DNA from: Ricordea florida
Taxonomy: Eukaryota; Cnidaria; Anthozoa; Corallimorpharia; Ricordeidae
Reading direction: 5' to 3'
Length of the DNA: 64,000 nucleotides
Assembly (NCBI GenBank): GCA_949710005.1
Contig: OX453277.1
Span: 13,368,178-13,432,177 of the forward strand
The notes below the pieces were generated by a model. It had not been told where the DNA came from and made no database searches. It saw only the letters and a program-made list of their open reading frames with translations. Shown here piece by piece: positions 55,839 through 64,000 of the stretch (position 1 is its first letter; each line of letters starts with the position of its first letter). Made by a program: the position numbers and the translations under genes.

Positions 55839-58800
55839 CTAAAGAGGGAATAACAGATATGACTTGTTACATTGGCTTCGTACACTAAAGAATTTGTAAG
55901 CACGCACACCACCACAATTTACACGGAAGACAAAAATGAAGAAATTTACCTCTTAAAACTTACGCTCCGAGTTAATTATGTGTCTCGCCTCCGTGCATAG
56001 TGCCGGGCAAGACACATTTATTTAATTACATCCTCAAACCGTATATCTCTGCTTTCCCGTGTCACTTAACCTACTGTACGACAGGTGCATGGGACTAAGA
56101 GCTGATTCTGGCAATAAAACACAGAACTGTGCGTACGTGTAGAATTGGGCGCGCGAGGACGGATACTTAGCGCCTCTCGTACATGTACGTCTTCTACTGG
56201 TACTTTCCGTATTGTTGAAACTCTACTTACTTTGCAAGAAGCCCAACATCACTGTCTGCTCGCAGTTCAAACACGAAAACAGTCGTGGGGTAATTTCTAA
56301 CTTCAAATAAATCGTCACATACATGGCTCACATCCTGTATATAAACAAACGAACCGCAAATCAAACCAACGTGAACAGCTTATGATGTATGCATGCCTTT
56401 TACTCGGCTTTTATGAAAATTGGGCACAGGACAAAACAAAGGAATGAATGTTGCAATCTAGGCAGGATTTCATATTTCTGATTCAAATTCAGCCTCAGTA
56501 GGTACGACCGTTTAACTTTGTTCGACTTTTGGCGCGTATAATTATGGCTGAAGTTTCGAAGTCGGAAAAATGGACTGCTCTATTTCGGACTATTATCATT
56601 CTGAGTGGTTGTGGTTCGGGTCGTAATTTTCCTCCCTGACGTCTCTTAAATTTAGAGTGTTTCATTTCTAGACTTCCAAACAGAGAAACTCCATAAATTA
56701 TCTCAGGAATAGCTTGTAAAGAAGCGTCGCCATGCTGAAAAAAGTATAATGTTCACCATTAACTATGAGAAATAACGACTTTTCTATGAAATCCCCGCAT
56801 AACATGTCAGGGTGCATGAGCAAAGAAGCCTCTGATGTGTTACGGTCATTTCGCCACCGAGTCATTTCGCCGCCAATCATTTCGCCGCCAATCTTCTTGC
56901 CACCAACAATGCCGCCACCAGGTTATCTCACACATTCTGTGTGTTGTTTCGCATGAAATCTGACGGTATTCGGGTCATGCCCGGTGTAATATTTATTCCT
57001 TTTCTTTGTTAGTTGGGGTTAGGTATATTGTTAAAAATGCTTTGTGCCCTTTGTTTTACGTCAGTTGTGTGAATAAATTATATTACACCGGAGATGAGCC
57101 GCGTATTCGATCGTGTAATCCATGTCGTGTTCGCGCGAGTCGTTACTCACGGAGAGCATTAAAAATAAGTCGAGTGTTCGCATGTAGCATGTCGAAAACC
57201 TGAGGTCGATTCGCTCACATCTCGATCCAATTAAACTATACAAATCGTCTGAACACAGTGGGCAGTAAACGGCTTCAGCTGGTCTGGTTGTTGGAGCCTC
57301 GCTTGTTGAATGCGAAAAACATTTTCTTCGAAGAAATTCATGATGGAGTTCTCTGCGAAGCAGCAGAAAGTTTTGAAGCTGAAATTAATATAACAAATAA
57401 AGAAGAAGAAGCGTAAACAGTCGAGAAGTTGGTATTAAATAGCTTCAGTTTGTCGATCTGTGTGCTTTGTTGTTTCAACTCGCGGCGTTTAACATGTATA
57501 TCATAAAGCAAAGGAAGAAGCCTAAGCCGTGTATTACACTGTGATAAAACACTCCGGAAATGTAGATAACACGAGCCGCAGGAGAGTGTTTTCTACATTT
57601 TACTCATGTTCTCAAATATCCGTCATGTTTTATCACAGTGTAATACACGGCTTAGGCTTCTTCATGTAATAAATAATAAACACCAGTGAAATGTCAGGTG
57701 AGCTTGCCTGTTTTTTTTTTTGTTTTTTTTTTTTCACACGAGAATATATCACGTTGCTATGGCAACATGATAGAGCGTCCCTTAAAATGTTATAGTAAAA
57801 TGCTTTAAATAGAACATTACATGGCAGCTTGGAGACCCAACATTTCTCTTCAACAGTTGAAGAACAGTTCAAGAGTGAGCGCAGGGAGCGTATGCATTTA
57901 TGTCAGTGGCCTTCAAAGATTACAATACTCACAGCTGTTTCAAGATAAGATGGATACTCGCTGTACCATGTGTGGAAATGTAAGTGGTTGACAGATGCAT
58001 AGGCACACAGACTGTTGAACCCCACATGAAATCCTCTACAATAAACAAATGCAAGCACAATTTGTTCCTATCTGCAGTTCAATACATGCAATAACCTTTC
58101 GTACAAGCAACATAGTTTAAAATCAATCATTAATAAATCAAAATTGCATTATTATTACATTGTACATAATTTCAATTTATAACAGAACACCTTGTTCTTC
58201 GTACAGTGACAATTCCTGCCTGAAATACAATTTTACACATGCATACTTAATACCTGTGGTTACTTAAAAGAACTGTTTCCAGCCCTAGAAGGAGTGACTT
58301 CTCTGTAAGCACCTAGAAAAGAGGCATGTTACTTTGTGTGAGTTTAAATTAATCATTATCACAAGCCTCATGACAAGACAAATGAAACATATATCAGGAA
58401 CAGTTTCCAAATATAACATTCAATGAGGGTAACCCTAAGAGTTTGATCTTGGAGGAGTATTATCATTTTTAATACTATTGATTATCAAGGATTTGTTGAA
58501 AGCAATAATGTGAGGTCCTATTGACTAGAAAACAGAAATCAAAGTGCCTCCAATGCTGTGATTTCTTAGAATGTTCTTTTTTGCTGTAAAAATTTCATGC
58601 ATATGTTGTGTCTCAATGATTATTACCTGTGGCTGACATGAATTCACACTTGGTATCAAAAGGGAATGCCCATAATCTAAAGGGCTGACATTTATTATCA
58701 ACACATTGCGTTCCTCCGCTGATATTCTTGTACAACATCTATGTCTCGGGCAGAGCTCAAACAATACCTAGTAATCAAAGAAAAACAATGGCTCTATTGC

Positions 58801-61800
58801 TTAACCAATTGGTAAATGTACAAAGCATCAATTTCAGTGTTAGCCATACTGTTAGCTAAACTAACCACTCAAGTATGGCAGTGACAACATCGACTGAATG
58901 TACAGTATCATGACTGGAAATTAAGAAGGCTAAATGGGAAAAAGTGAGCATTTTACTGGTTCTGGATTCTCCTATACTAGTCCCCAAAAGTCCTGTAATC
59001 AGCATTTTACATCCATTACTTTATTGTAAAAATGTCTGTGTTGAGTAGAGGACTATGGTGACCCATTAGGACCATAAAGTTTTTTGTATCTTTCCTAGTT
59101 TTTTTGTTTTGTTTTTTTTTCCTTTTATTTTCTTTTTTTAAATTTTAAATTTTTTAAATTTAGTTTTATTTTCAAACTGTAATTATTTTTCAAAAAAAAA
59201 AAAAAATTTAAGAAAAAAAAATTTAAAAAAATTTATTTAGAAATTAAAAAAAAAAATTTGCACGTGGCTCATGAGGGCCATAAACCCACAGACGCCATAG
59301 CCCATCAGGCATTTCAACTTATGCACACAGTAAATTGTGCGGGAAAGACAAAATGGCAATGACAGTCAGAAATAGCGATTGGCAAGAAGGTCATAACTTG
59401 AGAGATGATTTGATCAAGTATGTGAAGCAAAATTTGCCCCGAAAGGAGATTTTAGACTTAGTTCAAATCAGGTATCCTATGCATGCATGGAGCCATCATA
59501 CTATCACTCGTCGACTCCAATATTTCGGCATCCAGTTTACAGATTGTAGCGTGGATATTGACGAGGTATGCAAAGCTGTCGAGAAAGAAATGAATGGTCC
59601 TTGCAGTCTACTCGGCTACAGAGCTTTGCATCAGGAAATTCGTCAAGCCGGTCACACCATCGATTCGGAGCATCTAGCCTTGCAGTACCAGGTTCGATAA
59701 ATCTGATGTGAAGCAATTTCATATTCTTAATCTGGCCTGTGTCGGTGTGAGATGGTCCCCTCTCACCAGCAAGCAAATCACATTCCATAAATTATCGGTA
59801 AGCTGGAAGTGTTTTTTGCATGCTTCTTTAATATTTTGGAGCGTGGCTTTGCAGTCAAGGGGAACCATGGTCAGTGCACCGATACGTGAATATTTTTGGC
59901 ACTTGTCTTCAACAGATGAGGAAAGGCGCTGCACTGTTAGAAATTCAAATCCATTTGACTCTGTTTTGCTGTTCCCTGCTCTTTTCTTGCACACTCTCGC
60001 TCTTAACGCATCCCAATCCTGCTCTTTCCACTTCGACATTTCGTAAAATCACCGATAATGTTTGGCACATGGCATAAACACAATCACTATTCCAGAATGT
60101 ATTGGGGATGTCTAAAGTCGAAATGCCTGATGGGCTATGGCCTCTGTGGGCTTATGGCCCTCATGGGCCAAGTGTGAATTTTTTTTTTTAATTTCTAAAT
60201 AATTTTTTTTAATTTTTTTTTTTTATTTATTATTGTTTTTTTTTCCTTGAAAAATAATTACAGTTTGAAAATAAAACTAAATAGATAAAAGAAAATTAAA
60301 AAAAAATAAAAGGGAAAAAAACAAAAAAAACCCAAAAAATACAGAATAAAACTAAGAAAAAAAACTAGGAAAGATATAAAAAACTTTATGGCATTAATGG
60401 GCCACCATAGAGCACTGTCAGAGGGTCTAAATAACATTAACAGATAAAATGATCAGTCCAGATATATACTCTACCTCTCTATTTGGCACTTTTGTGAAAT
60501 TGAATTTTTCAGGGTTGAATGGCTGAGAAACACACATCATTGGCTCAGGCTTTCTTCTTTTAGTAAATCTTGACGTGTTAAGCTGCCATGGCAAAAGAAA
60601 ATAACTGTGTAAACTACTAATGGCCACTGCAAGTTTTCATACCATTCAGATTGCAAAATAATGTAGTACAGTCAACTCTCTTAGTGAACACTCTATTACA
60701 TGACCACTTCTCTTAAGTGACTATCTCGTAAAAAACTGCTTTGCTTCACAGTCAAACACTGTTTCAAAAACTCTCTCTTAAGCAACCACTTCTCAAATTT
60801 CTTGAGTGACCAAAACCACTTTAAAGGCCTGAAATTTGACAAACCCTTTTGTTATTTGTTTCCTGTAAGCAACTACCTAAAATTCTTGCATTGACTCGGA
60901 CATCAAAAAAATTAAATTTTTAACATGGCACTGACAGATTTTACACAACTGAAAATAACTACTAGATCATGGTCACACTGCAGTAATAACTTAACAGTTG
61001 CAATGCATGTTAAGAGTAATTATAATTTAACACATGTACAAGTGCAATCTTTTCCCTAAACCATTGAATAAGAATAAAACCATTCTTTTTCCCAGAGGAG
61101 CGGGGCATATTTGCTTCATGTCAAAGGTTATAGATAGTAATGATCAGTGGGATCTGCACAGGTTTTGGCCGCTTACGTCCCTGACTTTCCTATAAAGCAA
61201 AAAGCAACCACCAAGATTAAGTGACCACTTTTTTCTAGCACAAAAGGTGGTTGCTTATCAGCGAGTTGACTGTACTTAATCCAGAGTATTTGCAACATTT
61301 TAGTTAGTTTGTAAATGCCTACCAACTAGTTTTTTTTTTTTTTTTTTTTTTTTTTTTGGGGGGGGGGGGTTTGATTTATAATGTACTTAATTTGGCTTCA
61401 TGTTTTTGGACTACACAACATTAGTTACATAATTGGACAAACACTTTTAATATGTATACCTGCACAAGTAACTTGTACATTCCTGGAACCACCCTTGACT
61501 CGATGTGATCCATTTTGTAGCTAAAAAATCCTGCATCAACAGCTGCATCCCAAGTCTGATGCAGTTGCTCATCAAACTGGGGAAGTTTAAATCAGGAACG
61601 ATATTACGAACTCAAGAGCATGAAACTACACTTTAAAATATTAAATTTTCCTTTGCTTTTGGGCAGAAAGACCAAAATACTTCAATTAAAGGATCCTCTC
61701 AAAATTTATTGGGAGAACAGGAGTAAATATAAATGAATTGGTCCTTTAACTCTTTTATATAACCCCTTAAGACTGACTAAATATATTTTACTTGTCACAG

Positions 61801-63270
61801 GGAGACCCCTTAGGGCTTAAAGCATAAAGGGCTCAATCTACCCAGGATTAAGACAAGCAATTGAAGGCATAGATTTATGAAGAATAGAATTGACAATGTT
61901 TAAGCTCCAACTTAGGGCCTAGGCCTAGGGTGGCACGTGATTGTTTGATTTAATTGAAGGTTGAACATTTATCATGGTAGACACTTCACTTTAAATCCAG
62001 TTTGAGCAAAATAATGTCAGCATTACTGTGAGTACACTATCAGATAGTTTATCTCACATAGAGTATACATGTAGTTTGCATTTACATTCATAGCTTGTGC
62101 CATACTAGAATAAATTGGAGGCCTGGTCTATTTTTAGTAACTCAAACAAAACTAGTTTGCCTGGTTTCAAAAACTAATTAATTCCAAAGTCACGTGCTCC
62201 AAATATGAAACAAAATGGTGCTGCACAGATCAGGATCAGGAGCAAGCTCTAGACTAGTTGAAGACTACCTTATTGCTGCAGAGCGAGCAAAGTGAGTGGA
62301 GCAGCAATTCATAATCAACATTTAAAAGAAAGGTAGGCAAAATCGAGATTTTTCTGTGGTTTTTAACCTCACTTGCAGCGGACCACAATGCTTTGCGCTG
62401 AGGTAGGGCCTTATTTTCAGCAGACCAAACTGCTCTACGCTGTGGAAAAAGCCCTGCTTTCAGCAGACCAGAATGCACTGCACGTGGTAGAGCCTCAATT
62501 TGAAATATACACAATAACAAAGACGCCTGCACTGTAATCCTTTTTGAGTTTCGTCAGAGCTATTTATCATTGATAATCTAATCAAATTTGAACTGAGAAG
62601 AGAAAAGTTGACTTATGGACGTATCACACGTATATTGTAAAAATGTGCGAGTCAAAATGATGAGCTTGAAACGGGGCTCTGCAGTTCTTTGGCACATTTA
62701 TGGTATGGAGTCTTGCTTCACGGTCTGGTGCTTTGTTGCCCTGTATTGTGTCAGAAATCAACTAACTTACTCTTGTAGCATGATGCATAGTATTCAACAC
62801 TAGCAGTTCTCAGCTTCTCAATTATGAGATTCAACACTTAAAAGTACCTATGTCATTTATTTCCGATTGCACAGCCTTTTTCATACTAAGAAAACAAGCC
62901 ATTCTTTTGAGGTAATATGCAGTGGTAGATCTGAATTTTTTACAATGATTGCAGTCATAAATTTCCACAGCACTTCCATAGCCCTGACCATACTAGTATA
63001 ATTCTATAGTAACAAAGAGGAATAGGCAGCAGACATATGCCTACTCCTCTTCCACCTTGGTTTGTCTCCTATATAAATCCAAACTGGCAACCTCTGGATT
63101 GTTAAAGTGTGAAGAATAAGTTCACTATCAAATTTACAATAAAGTACAGGTACCTTGCTTAACTGGTGTTGAGTTTTTCCATTTCCCCACTGTTTGGACT
63201 CAGGCCACTGGAAATCAGTATGAGTGTAGGAGAATTTATGTGCTGGTGGTTCAGCTTTCTCTGATGACAT
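55669..63270 (-). CDS. GDPGP1: GDP-D-glucose phosphorylase 1 orthologue (8 of about 9 exons)
   Basis: Exons, right to left: 63154-63270, 61460-61576, 60475-60582, 58627-58767, 58254-58312, 57933-58035, 56231-56334, 55669-55838; 919 nt, 306 codons, all GT-AG with matching phases. The enzyme splits GDP-D-glucose with phosphate into GDP and glucose-1-phosphate in the cytosol. It removes a wrong sugar nucleotide and is the animal relative of plant VTC2. Diagnostic blocks: FDEQLHQTWDAAVDAGFFSY, SQPFNPEKFNFTKV, IINVSPLDYGHSLLIP (140-148 core), the active-site triad NHLHFH (198-202) and NEVAHNLHIIRG. Human GDPGP1 has 385 residues, so about 60-80 C-terminal residues are missing; that exon was not found at lower coordinates. 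The frame has no stop or shift, so the gene looks functional. Confidence 0.9.
56231..56334 (-). CDS. GDPGP1: GDPGP1 exon 7
   Basis: 104 nt, phase 0 in, 2 out, acceptor ATACAG, donor AA|GTAAGT. Encodes VCDDLFEVRNYPTTVFVFEL, equivalent to the L-x-x-L-P-x-x-G-F-x-F segment after the active site. Confidence 0.85.
56846..56930. repeat. 15-bp tandem repeat (TCATTTCGCCGCCAA)n
   Basis: About five diverging units of CATTTCGCC(G/A)CCA in the intron between GDPGP1 exons 6 and 7. Confidence 0.75.
57514..57663. repeat. 150-bp fold-back element with 38-bp perfect arms
   Basis: Arms 57514-57551 and 57626-57663 are exact inverted copies, beginning GAAGAAGCCTAAGCCGTGTA. The loop has a further imperfect pairing (GTAGATAACACGAGCC against AAAATGTAGAAAACACT). 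Intronic in GDPGP1. Confidence 0.9.
57933..58035 (-). CDS. GDPGP1: GDPGP1 exon 6 (active site)
   Basis: 103 nt, phase 2 in, 0 out, acceptor TTGTAG, donor GCT|GTGAGT. Encodes FHVGFNSLCAYASVNHLHFH: the histidine triad-like H-x-H-x-H whose His forms the guanylylated intermediate in this enzyme family. Confidence 0.92.
58254..58312 (-). CDS. GDPGP1: GDPGP1 exon 5
   Basis: 59 nt, phase 0 in, 2 out, acceptor TTTTCTAG, donor ACAG|GTATTA. Encodes VLTEKSLLLGLETVLLSNH, matching the Leu-rich helix before the His triad. Confidence 0.85.
58627..58767 (-). CDS. GDPGP1: GDPGP1 exon 4
   Basis: 47 codons, phase 0 to 0, acceptor TTACTAG, donor CAG|GTAATA. Encodes VLFELCPRHRCC and IINVSPLDYGHSLLIP, then CQPQ. 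The N-x-S-P-x-x-x-G-H block is a family hallmark shared with plant VTC2. Confidence 0.92.
59353..59700 (+). pseudogene. Integrase-like transposase, N-terminal HTH part, truncated
   Basis: From ATG 59353: MAMTVRNSDWQEGHNLRDDL, then LPRKEILDLVQIRYPMHAWS and TITRRLQYFGI (a helix-turn-helix), then GPCSLLGYRALHQEIRQAGH, resembling the HTH_21 region that precedes the rve integrase core in IS3-type proteins. It stops at 59700, just where the core should start, so this is an internally deleted copy. Coral relatives with an integrase core are known to me only from memory. Confidence 0.65.
59708..60039 (-). pseudogene. Accessory gene remnant of the IS3EU-like element
   Basis: From ATG 60037-60039: MSKWKEQDWDALRARVCKKR, then GALTMVPLDCKATLQNIKEA and CKKHFQL; a frameshift near 59785 leads to VECDLLAGERGPSHTDT and KLLHIRFIE before the deletion junction at about 59705. 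Compact alpha/beta-like pattern, no enzyme motif recognised. It is convergent with the integrase frame. Function unknown. Confidence 0.5.
60475..60582 (-). CDS. GDPGP1: GDPGP1 exon 3
   Basis: 36 codons, phase 0 to 0, acceptor CATGGCAG, donor GAG|GTAGAG. Encodes LNTSRFTKRRKPEPM, then SQPFNPEKFNFTKVPNRE, the strongly conserved nucleotide-binding approach (Q-x-F-x-P-x-x-F-N-F-x-K). It starts 66 bp from the transposon at 59054-60409. Confidence 0.92.
60669..61272. mobile_element. 604-bp TA-flanked MITE, Tc1/mariner-pogo type
   Basis: Ends CAGTCAACTCTCTTAG and, inverted, CAGTCAACTCGCTGAT, with TA on both sides (60667-60668 and 61273-61274). Inside are many AAGTGACCAC and AGCAACCAC motifs in both orientations. 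TA duplication and CAGT ends fit the Tc1/mariner superfamily. Intronic in GDPGP1. Confidence 0.8.
61330..61370. repeat. Poly-T/poly-G tract
   Basis: About 27 T followed by about 10 G. Length is likely to be unreliable in sequencing. Confidence 0.85.
61460..61576 (-). CDS. GDPGP1: GDPGP1 exon 2
   Basis: 39 codons, phase 0 to 0, acceptor CTTCCCCAG, donor CAG|GTATAC. Encodes FDEQLHQTWDAAVDAGFFSY and ESRVVPGMYKLLVQ, matching the W-x-x-A...G-x-F-x-Y and R-x-x-P-G region of the family. Confidence 0.9.
62376..62503. repeat. Three imperfect 42-bp tandem units
   Basis: Units begin CAGC(A/G)GACCA and contain TGC(T/A)(C/T)T(G/A)CGCTG-like text. They make the Ala/Trp/Arg repeats in the overlapping minus-strand frame, which I do not regard as a gene. 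Confidence 0.6.
63154..63270 (-). CDS. GDPGP1: GDPGP1 exon 1
   Basis: 39 codons from ATG 63268-63270 to AAG|GTACCT, phase 0. It contains FSYTHTDFQWPESKQWG, similar to the F-x-Y...D-x-x-W-P stretch near the N-terminus of vertebrate GDPGP1. The frame stays open upstream without another Met, so this ATG is the likely start unless there is a further 5' exon. Confidence 0.75.
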
Positions 63271-64000
63271 TTGAGCATCTGTGTTAATCACATTTGAACG
63301 ACTGCTTGAAAGCGAGTGACTTGGAGTATCACATAGCTTACCATCATATGAAATAAATAAGAAACAATTATCTATTAGTTGAACAAGTTAGTTTTATCTG
63401 CACAATGCCACAATGCCAAGGGAGCTATGCCTTCATCAGACCAATAAACTGATTGCGCAGGCCACTAGTCCAATCATACAGAGTTTGTTTGTTGTTTTAT
63501 TCAGTTTATTTTTCACAGTAATACGACTCATAAAAATCACAATTGAAAATAATGAAAATTAACTTTATGTTTATGTATTATTGTGTATGTGTGGATCTCT
63601 GATCAAGAGTCATCTACAGACCCTCAACTTGATTTATTGTAATATGAAGTGAGCTGCACATGCCATTGTGACAATCATCACAGAAAATAACAAAAGACTG
63701 CAAAAGGACACTATAGCACCAGCTTGTTGCCAGATTTTGCACAACCACGTTTTCCTGGCCAGCTTTCTTCACTCCACGCTTTGCAGACAGAGAAAAAATA
63801 GAGTCTGCATTATGATTATTGCTAATCAATACACAGCACAGCTTTTGAAAATTCTGTGACCATGACTCACAACAGAAAGTCAGCACAGGCCGATAAAAAA
63901 GACAGTATACATTCCCCCTTTGCTCCAAGTGGTATTTTGCAAAGACATTTGGCTTTGCTTCCATATTTATGAGAAACCCTTAATTTTTTTTGTTTTTGTT
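63271..64000. other. 5' flank of GDPGP1
   Basis: Promoter or 5' untranslated region expected. A 116-codon minus-strand frame (63614-63964) has no known motif. No TATA box stands out. Confidence 0.3.

Larger units (their letters stand above)
59054..60409. mobile_element. 1356-bp DNA transposon with long AT-rich inverted repeats, IS3EU-like
   Basis: Inverted repeats of roughly 250 bp: TATGGTG(A/G)CCCATTA, CATAAAGTTTTTT, ATCTTTCCTAG, a long A/T-rich part, then GGCCCATGAGGGCCATAA-type sequence and GCCCATCAGGCATTTC near the inner ends. The flanks GAGGAC (59048-59053) and GAGCAC (60410-60415) suggest a 6-bp duplication with one change. It carries an integrase-type N-terminus on the plus strand and a different gene remnant on the minus strand. 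It is inserted in the intron between GDPGP1 exons 3 and 4. Confidence 0.8.

Noticed and set aside
59780..59800. Separate gene starting at MECDLLAGERG
   Set aside because: It is more simply the continuation of the 60039-59719 frame after a one-base shift, since the two halves together make one plausible protein.
62254..62532. 92-codon minus-strand ORF with Ala-Trp repeats
   Set aside because: It comes from three 42-bp tandem units in a GDPGP1 intron; no homology or splice context.

Overview
The window looks like nuclear DNA from an anthozoan cnidarian, probably a stony coral. It is AT-rich and intron-rich, its genes are split into short exons with GT-AG borders, and it is crowded with decayed transposons, SINEs and fold-back MITEs of kinds familiar from coral genomes. 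The species call is inference from protein families and repeat types. No bacterial operon, phage, CRISPR array or rRNA is present.

Left half, minus strand (31.2 kb down to the left edge): one secreted or extracellular gene with tandem MAM domains. I could assemble 12 exons covering 708 codons: a signal-peptide exon, then MAM1, MAM2, MAM3, a short Thr/Pro linker, and two thirds of MAM4 (the rest lies beyond position 1). Each MAM domain is encoded by three exons with intron phases 1-1-0-1, repeated without exception. Its introns hold most of the repeats: two related inverted-repeat transposons with 7-bp target duplications (746-1727 and 7423-9397), an L2/CR1-like retrotransposon (about 15.6-19.2 kb) split by a G-rich MITE, a THAP-DDE transposase relic (22.6-23.8 kb), a PIF/Harbinger-type MITE, fold-back elements and satellites.

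Middle (31-54 kb): mostly mobile-element debris. It contains two tRNA-derived SINE families, a reverse transcriptase fragment with a YVDD box, an exon interrupted by a SINE, a spliced but broken gene of the cnidarian repeat-associated DUF6589-like type (40.4-43.5 kb), a decayed copy of another multicopy cnidarian protein family (44.8-47.4 kb, minus), a second DUF6589-like relic cut by a SINE (48.7-50.1 kb), a HARBI1-like transposase fragment, a Crypton-like recombinase fragment and a MADF-BESS relic.

Right end, minus strand (63.3 to 55.7 kb): eight exons of a GDPGP1 orthologue (GDP-D-glucose phosphorylase, related to plant VTC2), carrying the His-triad-like HLHFH active site. The last exon was not found. 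One intron holds a 1.36-kb element that resembles IS3EU transposons and carries two convergent gene remnants.

The two host genes show no functional link; both look intact, while nearly everything between them is decayed. All exon borders were derived by hand from splice sites and reading frame and have not been checked against transcripts.
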